From Emydura subglobosa (taxonomy: Eukaryota; Chordata; Testudines; Chelidae), in NCBI GenBank assembly GCA_007922225.1, contig ML679960.1:14032-78031 (forward strand): a stretch of 64,000 nt of DNA, in the 5' to 3' direction. Under the pieces are notes generated by a model. That model was given only the letters and a program-made list of their open reading frames with translations. It made no database searches and had not been told where the DNA came from. Numbering within the stretch: position 1 is the stretch's first letter; every line of letters starts with the position of its first letter. This document shows positions 60,775 through 64,000 of this stretch, in pieces. The position numbers were made by a program, and so were the translations under genes.

Positions 60775-62690
60775 GTTCTCATCTCTGAAGTGTCTCAGGC
60801 TTCTATAGATTTTAATTTTGTTTTGCTCTGGAACTGTGACTGTCAGTTAACAATGGAGAAATGGAAACCAAATTAAAAGTTTGCAAAGAACGTCAAAGAA
60901 CTAAAATACCACTTTGAATTTGGAATCCGGGTATAATTTTGTTTTAAGTTCAAAATCTAAACTTGTTTTGAAGAAGTTGGGCTGTGACAAGCTTTTCCAA
61001 GAGAGAATTGGTAGAGCTTGGAGAACAAACACCAGCTGATGTTACTCCAATCAATCCATCTTTCCACATACTATCATTGCTTCTTTGCCTTTTTCTCCTT
61101 TGTGGATGTCCTCCCCTTTTTGGAGCCTCAAGGATTCCTTCCTTCCTCTTTTTTTTCTTCTTCTTTTAATTACCCCATCTTCAGACTCATAGTTATTTAT
61201 AGTCCTTTTAGTGACCTTTAATTCAAAAGCTGTGTGAATCAGAGGGAAATTGCAGCAGGGGATGAGCATTGCCAGCCTGTGCTCTCCAGAGAATTGAGAG
61301 ACCAGGATCAGAAATCAAATGCTTCTCTCTTTTAATAGCAGTGCAGGACACCAATCAGCAGATGCCTGATCCAAACCCATTGAAATCAATGGAAAGATGC
61401 CCTGTTATTTCATTAGGATTTGGATCAGGCCCTAGGCCACCAATTCAATACCTTACCCATGTCTTTGTATACAATGGAGGGCCCCATCATGTGTCCCATT
61501 TCACTGCCCAGAATGAAGCCAGGGAATCTCATAGCTGCCCAATAAATGCTAAGTAACTTGTGCTGTGGTGGTGTGTTCTGCACTGGGGATGTAACACTTT
61601 GGATGACTTCACAGTATTGGAGTTGTACTGTGTTCACGTGTATGGTGATAATCTGTCCATTATGCATGTGTATGCCACTGTGTAGCAGGGGTTTCTTTCT
61701 GGCAGGATCTCTATAGCAAGTCAGAAGTGGAAAAAGCAGTTCTAACATTCATATCCCTTTGAAATGACGGAGATACAAACATTGCCGTCATGCTTCCTCT
61801 AAGCCGACAGTACCCACTGCTATGTTAACAACCAGTTCAGGTAAAACACAATACAATAGATTCACTAAAGTATATCTCTAAATTGTCATTCATAAAAATG
61901 AATTGCCCTATATCTTCTGAACTACCAAGTGTGGATTATTATGATCCCTACAAATCTCAGACCCCTTGATCACTGAGTTTTAGAACTTTTCAGAGCATAG
62001 CTTTCTTCTTGAGTATGCTAACCCAGGGCTTCTCAGATTTTTTCAGTTTTAACAGTAGAGTGTCTCATGGGCGCCTTGCCTCCCATTCAAGATGAACAGT
62101 CCTCGTCCTCTCTATTTGTGATTGTATTACTTCCCTATGGCAATTATGGGAAAATAATATTAGGAGAGTAATGATTTGATTGCTCCTTTTTAATATAAAG
62201 TAACAGGTAGAAGCAAGGATTAGAGTTAGCATCATGCGAGAGTGCTTTGCAGATCTCCAGTAGTCCAAAGAATGCAGTGTGTGAACCTCTGTCCTAAAGA
62301 GGAGAGAAAATGTGACAGTACTGTCTCTCTTAGTACCTGTATTATGTGGATCTAGCAATATTACCTGTACCACTTGCAACTCCAATTTATCATGTTGTAA
62401 AAACAAACATAACATGACATACAATCTTCAAGCTTCTAGCCTTTGTTTTTGGAAATTCATGTCAGGCTGTGCCTATTAAGTAGGTTGCCTCACCGACTTT
62501 GCTTGTTTTGTTTCCTCTTGCAGAATGGCCTACCTTCAGAAGAAAACCCTTACCTTTTTAATGGGGATTTTGTTGATAGGGGGAAAAATTCCATAGAAAT
62601 ACTTATTATCCTGTTTGCCTTTCTTCTTGTATACCCCAACCATTTACACTTGAACAGAGGGAACCATGAAGACCATATCATGAACCTGAG
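26790..62690 (+). CDS. Protein phosphatase with EF-hands, probable PPEF1, 5' part, seven coding exons
   Basis: Serine/threonine phosphatase of the PPEF/rdgC family. Join of 26790-26841, 38275-38402, 39738-39798, 49292-49470, 51090-51204, 54247-54293 and 62524-62690. Phases fit at every junction and give about 249 residues. Visible in order: MGCGTS N-terminus (G2 myristoylation, C3 palmitoylation candidates); IQ motif about residues 20-40, which in this family binds calmodulin; a linker; then GDLHG, GDFVDRG and RGNHE, the metal-binding and catalytic motifs of PPP phosphatases. The C-terminal half and the EF hands are off the right edge. [17 protein letters not shown] and GKNSIEIL favour PPEF1. 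[20 protein letters not shown] and FAF favour PPEF2, so the paralogue call is not absolute. In mammals the family is expressed mainly in sensory neurons and retina. Confidence 0.85.
27390..27660 (+). repeat. MIR/L3-like fragment
   Basis: ACAGATGAGGAACAGGGACA and GTCTGAGGTCACACCAGAAG are diverged MIR-core sequence. Confidence 0.45.
28736..28865. mobile_element. MITE fragment, same family as 44632-44904
   Basis: Contains GGTGGGAGAAGCTCTTCC, the CACCCCTGAGCGACATAAG core and TATAGACATAGCC. Only one arm and the middle are present. Confidence 0.6.
30690..31044. repeat. GC-rich block related to the interior of the TAGGGATG hAT MITEs
   Basis: Repeats of CCAAGCCCAGCTGCGGCTC type match the interiors of 23437-23839 and 62831-63130. 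No TIR is seen here, so it is a fragment or a shared satellite-like core. Confidence 0.45.
31045..31690 (-). mobile_element. CR1 LINE reverse transcriptase fragment
   Basis: The - strand reads [16 protein letters not shown] and LSKFAGDTK (a variant of the FADDTK catalytic box), then [27 protein letters not shown] and [15 protein letters not shown]. These are successive conserved blocks of CR1 ORF2 from the palm to the thumb. The second catalytic Asp position is changed (FAGD) and there are stops, so it is dead. It is 5'- and 3'-truncated. Confidence 0.9.
31769..32190. mobile_element. Composite MITE region
   Basis: Begins AAGGTCTAGTCTACACTTAA and ends CTAGTGCACCAGGCCTAA, with internal TATGCCAGCAAAAGACCTAG. 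Looks like a TCTACACT-family MITE interrupted by an unrelated 100-150 bp piece. The boundaries are approximate. Confidence 0.4.
32351..32370. repeat. Poly(A) run
   Basis: Twenty A residues; a possible tail of an unrecognised retroposed fragment. Confidence 0.8.
32510..32874 (+). mobile_element. LTR-like repeat copy B, left part
   Basis: Collinear with the first half of 14785-15790. Ends at AGTAACTAAAAGCTAAA, where the R2-type element begins. Confidence 0.6.
32948..36733 (+). CDS. R2-type retrotransposon polyprotein (zinc fingers, Myb, RT, endonuclease)
   Basis: 1261 codons with no stop or frameshift. In-frame TGA at 32924-32926 lies upstream of the ATG. Three N-terminal zinc fingers: CCHH 191-212, CCHC about 221-240, CCHH 254-275. 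This is the three-finger layout of the R2-A clade. A Myb-like segment follows (about 294-345, [12 protein letters not shown]). The reverse transcriptase covers about 540-900 with catalytic FADD at 792-795 and [10 protein letters not shown] upstream. A CCHC knuckle (C1091, C1094, H1103, C1108) precedes the restriction-like endonuclease KPD (1152-1154) with D1167 and a following K/R-containing region. Typical R2 proteins are about 1100-1250 residues, so this is full length. It should nick the target and prime reverse transcription there. Catalytic residues look intact. Confidence 0.93.
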   Translation: MEKTEILFHTGLALDRVKNAPATSFDAPASSVKLIRGIIHRAGPMLSPYAIDRVKDGIAGFMDDFNLRVGEKSVVREEQEDFSESQVLDFNLLPMAFTNVLYSDLKIIDSKSSFYDKYLDSFDDPYLIEFNNLNNNNTNFNNLQRDFMENRRNILGDNFNTNFMNTASFKESSSFKEGIFYLEYPVDCFNCPICSQILASFGKWAKHINNVHKSTSIRVICKKCGKYSQFHNIACHYPKCRPREVDNSEKKYACTVCGSAFYTRSGRSQHIRHRHPAVRNEERKEARVVGKTSRSRVWTEEEIELLIQLEIKYAGTRNINKCIESELKTKTNKQISNKRRDLARNKVKKDEDSMVLWEEGGMGDILEDIPPREKIKPLKDNILIDRFLTGVRCNGARILEKLDFIEQQLNASATVAEGWGLFEELCKLLMNSPHKDVENLENNKENNIQKDNGKQGGKVGKPPDKYNRNRKYAGRKAKFRFYQTLFEKDKKRLARIIMGEPDKATCKIAVKEIETYYKEILGKEGHGNTRGWPKVKEVVDNEILNWPLSIDEIREALREIDNSSAPGPDGIKVKDLWDIYNLDSRILVRIFNIWFLNRQIPECFKGNRTILIPKVKDPQELKKISSWRPLTIGSIWIRLYTKILAKRLSSAVKLCPRQKGFIAASGCEENISILEKLIKGAKKNKDEIAVVFIDLAKAFDSVGHGHILKGLKRFGISESFIDIVKDLYTDCYTEISVGEDKTEPILIKSGVKQGAPLSPILFNIAMDPLLYKLEDEGDGFIVQGRKITSLAFADDIAILSRSYKGMVKNLKILNQFCKNSSLKVNVKKTKGFHVFPSMGTYVINPKDKWGLGDELIDYIQPGESERYLGARIDPWVGVANNSPKEKLIDWCESLCKAPLKPAQKLIILKVYILTRVFYELILIEPPLYMLNELDVLVRNTLKKILHLPQCTTDGLFYARTRDGGLAVTKFSTQIPNMLIRKWRRHIVSKDDWIDFSFLYAGENLVEKILIYSAKTANPKTWRDEEFLKWSNLRCQGIGIKYFKNDCISNSFLKYPCLARSSSLIAALQTRANVFPTREALARGRKMEEGLCRWCGKVKETIPHISGQCIKMKEARIKRHNRIVKALIDKVGNKGCKIWIEPYLHNKEGKLRKPDLIIEKEGVVAVVDVTVRWEDNADSVEAAHIEKEAYYSELEEEVLQLTGGKIIHFFGFVVGARGKWSERNDEIFKILGIDKFKSFKESVCRLAMYATTDMLALFSDKQ
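36734..37022 (+). other. R2-type element 3' UTR
   Basis: AT-rich, with repeated TTTAGATATA and TTTAATTTTAA, then a GC-richer end (GGACGGCGGACTGGCCGCAT) and a CAGGTATTTACGCCTG fold-back near the terminus. In R2 the 3' UTR RNA is what the reverse transcriptase recognises. Confidence 0.6.
37025..37770 (+). mobile_element. LTR-like repeat copy B, right part
   Basis: Continues copy A after the R2 insertion: ATACATACAATAACTGCAG, then CTCTCTGGTAACTTCC, GGTGACTCACAG, GGCCCATTTTTCAATTG and the ATAACTT...GGTAACTTCC tail. Confidence 0.55.
37827..37844. repeat. (GA)9 microsatellite
   Basis: Simple dinucleotide run followed by A-rich sequence. Confidence 0.85.
38275..38402 (+). CDS. PPEF coding exon 2 (IQ motif)
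   Basis: Acceptor TTTTGGCAG at 38274, donor CTACAG/GTCTGT at 38403. 128 bases, phase 1 in and 0 out. Encodes [19 protein letters not shown] and then [19 protein letters not shown]. The IQxxxRGxxxR-like IQ motif ([13 protein letters not shown]) is the family's calmodulin-binding site. An open frame continues 5' into the intron but is not coding. Confidence 0.95.
38560..38775 (-). mobile_element. CR1/L3-type LINE 3' fragment
   Basis: ACTGGACCACTGTTCCATCC and TCTGACAGTGGCCAGTATCA are the reverse complement of the family tail seen at 50775-50885 in + orientation. Confidence 0.7.
38880..39110 (+). repeat. MIR SINE
   Basis: Contains CTGTGTGATCTTGGGCAAGT and CACTTAACTCTCTATGCCTC, the clearest MIR core in the window. 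Confidence 0.8.
39738..39798 (+). CDS. PPEF coding exon 3
   Basis: Acceptor TTTTTTTCTTATTCAG, donor ACAG/GTAAGG at 39799. 61 bases, phase 0 in and 1 out. Encodes [20 protein letters not shown] plus one base. The LSxFFxFML core is closest to PPEF1. Confidence 0.92.
40508..42180 (+). mobile_element. PIF/Harbinger DNA transposon, copy 1, degraded
   Basis: The left end reads GGGCCATGTGAACACTACAG then AGTTAAGTCG. The body aligns along its length with copy 2 (for example GGTGCTCTAGCATCAACAGC at 40626 matches 55809). The transposase frame is broken many times. The second, Myb-like gene of copy 2 is missing. Its far end may be displaced to 42857-42915 by nested insertions. Confidence 0.8.
40908..41960 (+). 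pseudogene. Harbinger transposase remnant (copy 1)
   Basis: The 41325-41585 frame has [27 protein letters not shown] (first catalytic Asp retained) and [10 protein letters not shown]. Past a frame break, decayed matches to the GDPAYPL and VECAFGR motifs follow around 41665 and 41770, with the second catalytic Asp region altered (EDPTYPL). Not functional. Confidence 0.8.
42187..42615. mobile_element. GGTCACCCT-type MITE with GC-rich interior
   Basis: Ends AGAGTGACTATAT and GTACGGTCACCCT form a diverged TIR of the same family as 53467-53590. The interior is a CCCAAGCC-rich degenerate tandem. Confidence 0.5.
42630..42856 (+). mobile_element. Solo DIRS terminal repeat
   Basis: Close match to 17867-18060: CTCATGTCCATTCCACTATA, GGGCACGGTTCCCGGAACTT, GTATATGAGAGACTGCCGG. 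No internal DIRS sequence follows. Confidence 0.85.
42857..42915. mobile_element. Probable displaced right end of Harbinger copy 1
   Basis: TTTTGTCGACAAAAGTTGAC and a second GTTGACAAAAGCT resemble the right end of copy 2 near 59450 (TTTGTTGACCAAAGCTGACT). Confidence 0.4.
42920..44630. other. Intronic non-coding stretch
   Basis: Nothing recognised apart from a 15-base A run at 44386-44400 and a 30-base T run at 44576-44605. Confidence 0.35.
44576..44605. repeat. Poly(T) run
   Basis: Thirty consecutive T residues abutting a MITE. Confidence 0.85.
44632..44904. mobile_element. TCTACACT-family MITE, best-preserved copy
   Basis: Ends GGCCTGGGCTACACT and AGTGTAGACAAGCCC. Interior has CACTCCCCTGAGCGGCATAG and the fold-back pair AGGTGGATCACCTAGGCTGA / TCAGCGTAGGTGGCG. 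It is the reference for the copies at 8165, 28736, 48126 and 51583. Confidence 0.8.
44906..45240 (+). repeat. Short ancient interspersed repeat
   Basis: CCTGATTCAGCAACACACTT and TTAAGCACATACTTAAGT-type motifs echo 5655-5760. Class unknown. Confidence 0.3.
45260..48120. other. Intronic non-coding stretch
   Basis: Positions 45350-45730 are AAAATTTT-rich repeat-like sequence. The rest shows no exon or element termini. Confidence 0.3.
48126..48841. mobile_element. TCTACACT-family MITE interrupted by a hAT element
   Basis: Left arm GGCCTAATCTACACTAG and right arm GAGTGTAGACAAGCCCT flank the family core (CACACCCCTGAGCAGCGTAG). A foreign 429-bp segment sits in the middle. Confidence 0.8.
48304..48732. 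mobile_element. Nested hAT-type element with GGCGGGCCTG termini
   Basis: Perfect inverted ends CAGGCCCGCC and GGCGGGCCTG. The flanking 8-mers CCTGTGTC and ACTACATC agree only partly, so the duplication has decayed. No transposase. Confidence 0.8.
49292..49470 (+). CDS. PPEF coding exon 4, with GC donor
   Basis: Acceptor CCTTTTCTAG at 49291. 179 bases, phase 1 in and 0 out. Encodes [20 protein letters not shown] and, later, [15 protein letters not shown] and HAFKHQQ. The donor is CAG/GCAAGT, a GC-AG intron in its usual strong context. The nearest GT (4 bases on) would shift the frame. Confidence 0.93.
49675..49830 (+). repeat. MIR SINE fragment
   Basis: CCCCATCTGTAAAATGGTGC with upstream CTTTGGCAAATTCCTTTGCC is a MIR core. 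Confidence 0.65.
50565..50740 (-). repeat. MIR SINE fragment
   Basis: ACAGGTGGGGAAACTGAGGC followed by GTGACTTCCCTAAAACCCCA. This is the complementary orientation of the MIR at 38880. Confidence 0.7.
50775..50885 (+). mobile_element. CR1/L3-type LINE 3' tail
   Basis: GGCCACTGTCATTAGACAGG, ATACTGAACTAGATGAACCA and terminal TTCTTATGTTCTTATG are the 3' terminus of a CR1-group family. Confidence 0.85.
51090..51204 (+). CDS. PPEF coding exon 5, with NAGNAG acceptor
   Basis: The acceptor is CACAG/CAG. Using the first AG gives start 51090 and an extra Gln; using the second gives 51093. Both keep the frame. Encodes [20 protein letters not shown] then [18 protein letters not shown]. Donor TGTG/GTAAGG at 51205. 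115 bases, phase 0 in and 1 out. The length matches PPEF2 and PPEF1 with the Gln included. Confidence 0.94.
51583..51768. mobile_element. TCTACACT-family MITE, short copy
   Basis: GAGCTGGTCTACACTGCC and GGCAGTGAAGACGTACC ends, with internal GGGAGGTGGATTAATGG. Confidence 0.6.
51780..53460. other. Intronic non-coding stretch
   Basis: No exon or clear element seen. 53240-53380 resembles the short ancient repeat type seen at 11280. Confidence 0.3.
53467..53590. mobile_element. MITE with GGGTGACCAGAT termini
   Basis: TAGGGTGACCAGATGTCCCG at the left and GCTATCTGGTCACCCTA at the right form a 12-14 bp TIR, with possible TA or TTA duplication. 124 bp, no coding. Confidence 0.88.
54247..54293 (+). 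CDS. PPEF coding exon 6 (GDLHG catalytic motif)
   Basis: Acceptor TTCCCTCTAG at 54246. 47 bases, phase 1 in and 0 out. Encodes [16 protein letters not shown]. GDxHG provides metal-binding Asp and His of the PPP phosphatase site. Donor AAG/GTAATT. Confidence 0.95.
54545..54770. mobile_element. hAT-type MITE with TTCTCAAAC termini
   Basis: CAGGGGTTCTCAAAC and GTTTGAGAACCCCTG are perfect inverted ends. Interior GACCCCC-rich. The flanking 8-mers (GACCATAG, GACTGGCG) match only partly. Confidence 0.92.
54780..55780. other. Intronic non-coding stretch
   Basis: No exon or element recognised. Confidence 0.3.
56220..57086 (+). pseudogene. Harbinger transposase, one frameshift and a changed catalytic residue
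   Basis: The 56524-56850 frame gives [19 protein letters not shown] then INGAHIPIL, where the first catalytic Asp is Asn. A single-base loss at about 56660 shifts the frame. The 56673-57086 frame continues [32 protein letters not shown] (second Asp) and [11 protein letters not shown] (Glu), ending at CCVLHNL and a stop at 57084. The DDE catalytic core is otherwise readable. HARBI1-related DDE transposases cut and paste with a 3-bp target. Confidence 0.88.
57312..57350. promoter_or_regulatory. Overlapping convergent poly(A) signals
   Basis: AATAAA at 57312-57317 on the + strand serves the transposase. TTTATT at 57345-57350 is AATAAA on the - strand and serves the Myb-like gene. Confidence 0.6.
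57446..59090 (-). pseudogene. Harbinger Myb/SANT-like accessory protein, broken
   Basis: Reading on the - strand from 59090: [14 protein letters not shown] and [20 protein letters not shown] (58990-58900, Myb/SANT-like helices), then [11 protein letters not shown] and an acidic [15 protein letters not shown] (58829-58638). Much later come [20 protein letters not shown] (57820-57750) and a coiled-coil [17 protein letters not shown] (57640-57590). Stops and frame changes separate the parts. A 0.7-kb segment between 57900 and 58640 may be an intron or insertion. In Harbinger elements this protein helps bind DNA and import the transposase. Confidence 0.75.
59510..62520. other. Intronic non-coding stretch before PPEF exon 7
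   Basis: No exon supported. A (TTTTG)n run lies at 60745-60776. 61370-61430 carries CCAAACCCATTGAAATCAAT, a short ancient repeat motif. Confidence 0.35.
60745..60776. repeat. (TTTTG)n microsatellite
   Basis: Several TTTTG units after a T run. Confidence 0.85.
62524..62690 (+). CDS. PPEF coding exon 7 (GDFVDRG and RGNHE motifs)
   Basis: Acceptor TTTCCTCTTGCAG at 62523, donor CTGAG/GTAACA at 62691. 167 bases, phase 0 in and 2 out. Encodes [20 protein letters not shown], then [19 protein letters not shown] and [15 protein letters not shown] plus two bases of the next Arg codon. These two motifs supply metal ligands and the catalytic His region. The coding continues beyond the window. Confidence 0.96.
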
Positions 62691-62830
62691 GTAACATTTT
62701 CTTCTGTTCTTTTTCCATGCAAGTGTCACATAATTAAATGCCTTTCTGATCCATTTGCTATGGTTATGATGAAGCTAGTTGCCACAGGTTTGTCTTGTAC
62801 AGAAACCAGTGTTTCATTAAGCACTCAAAT

Positions 62831-63130
62831 TAGGGATGTAAAAATTTGTTTAATTAAGAATCCATTTAAATGTTCTAAAAATAAAACGTTTATACAGTTA
62901 AACATGTGGGGGGAGAGCCGTGCTGGGTTCGGCTCCTCACTGCCAAGTGAGAACTGCCTAGCTGCAGTTCACCCTCCCCTCCCGGTTGCGTGTGCAGAGC
63001 CCTAGCTGGGCAACTCTCGCTCGTGGAGAGTTGAGTGGAGCCCAGCTGCAGCTCCTCCCCCAGCTGCTGTCACTCGAGGGGAGCCGAGCCCATCTGATTA
63101 CCATTTAAATGTTAGGCTTTTACATCCCTA
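62831..63130. mobile_element. hAT-type MITE, same family as 23437-23839
   Basis: Ends TAGGGATGTAAAA and TTTTACATCCCTA. Flanking 8-mers ACTCAAAT (62823-62830) and ACTCAGAT (63131-63138) match at 7 of 8 positions. GC-rich interior with CTGCCAAGTGAGAACTGCC. Confidence 0.92.
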
Positions 63131-63139
63131 ACTCAGATG

Positions 63140-64000
63140 TTAATTCTGCATCTTAATCTAGCGGGGGAAGGGATATTTTTACTATATACCTTAAAGGTGG
63201 ACCTGATTCATTTCTTGCCCAATTCAAAGTCCCCTCAAGTCAATTGACTTTGCAGAGCTTTCAAGTGTACTAGATTTTGAGGGACACTCCATATTTTGTT
63301 TGAATTAGATTGCAGTTCTTCAGCACTGAGAAGGCGAGTGGTGGTCCATCACAAACAATACTCCCCGTCCAAATACCTTGTAACATCAGGAGAAATGCAC
63401 TAAGATGGGAGCCCAGGAGACTATGAGTTAAAATTTCACCTCTATTGCCTGCTGTTTCTCAGCATTTATTATTGATCAAGGAGCCCTATCCCAGCTTTAG
63501 GAGACAGTTAGCATCAGCCTTTCCTCATTGTACAAATAAGTGCACTGAGAGGCTGCCCAAGGCGATTTCAGGAAAACTAGGGATGTGACAGACCCAAGTC
63601 TCACCCATTCAGCCACACTGCATCTCGGAAAGAATGTGCCCAAGCAATGGTTTTGTCCATCCTAACTGATCTCACCATTGGACAACACTGTTCTCCAGAC
63701 ACAGGAATAGAATCCAGTCATCCTGATCCCCAACATTCTACTGCTGTCTAGCAAATAGTTGTCTGACCAAATAGTAGGAGATGAGTTGTGTCCCCCCCCT
63801 CGTGATTGTTACACAGAAGATAAATTACGCTATTAGCTCAAGTGCTAGAGAGCTATGCAGGGGAACTCAGAACCAGAATTCAAACCCTGTTGACGCTCCA
63901 TGTGAGAGGATCCTTATGGCTGCAAATAATGAAATTTATTTTTCGATGTTTTTTAAAAAACGGGTTTGTTTAATTCACGCAGTGAGACAATATCCTTAAA
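63140..64000. other. PPEF intron 7, nothing recognised
   Basis: 63400-63640 has weak SINE-like text (GGGAGCCCAGGAGACTATGA). No exon seen up to the window edge. Confidence 0.3.

Overview
This is a vertebrate nuclear window, most likely from a turtle or another non-avian reptile. It has long introns bounded by GT-AG sites, a Pol III tRNA gene, one CpG island, and a mobile-element mix of CR1 and L2 LINEs, MIR-like SINEs, DIRS, PIF/Harbinger, many short hAT-type elements and an R2-type LINE. No species can be named from the sequence alone.

The host protein gene is the 5' half of an EF-hand protein phosphatase, most likely PPEF1 (PPEF2 is the alternative), on the + strand. A 5' UTR/first coding exon (26645-26841) and six further exons (38275-38402, 39738-39798, 49292-49470, 51090-51204, 54247-54293, 62524-62690) join in frame. 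They encode an N-myristoylation-type MGC start, an IQ motif, and the first phosphatase metal-binding motifs (GDLHG, GDFVDRG, RGNHE). The rest of the catalytic domain and the EF hands lie beyond the right edge. One intron has a GC donor followed by a tandem NAGNAG acceptor.

Layout. 1-1050: a 30-bp minisatellite built of telomere-like hexamers. 2700-3400: a tRNA-Val(TAC) on the - strand against a CpG island that could hold an upstream promoter. 3.4-17.8 kb: mostly unique or ancient sequence with SINE, CR1, MITE and LTR-like fragments. 17.87-21.88 kb: a decayed DIRS element without a reverse transcriptase. 23-24.3 kb: an L2 LINE split by a hAT MITE with a perfect 8-bp target duplication. 26.6-62.7 kb: the PPEF gene with repeat-filled introns.

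The standout is in PPEF intron 1: an R2-type non-LTR retrotransposon (about 32876-37020) with an uninterrupted 1261-codon ORF. It carries three N-terminal zinc fingers, a Myb-like domain, a reverse transcriptase, a CCHC knuckle and a restriction-like endonuclease. R2 elements normally sit in 28S rRNA genes; this copy sits inside an older LTR-like repeat. Its coding sequence is compositionally patchy: AT-rich overall, with GC-rich blocks over zinc finger 3 and the endonuclease end. Two PIF/Harbinger copies (about 40.5 and 55.8 kb) and several hAT MITEs occupy the later introns.
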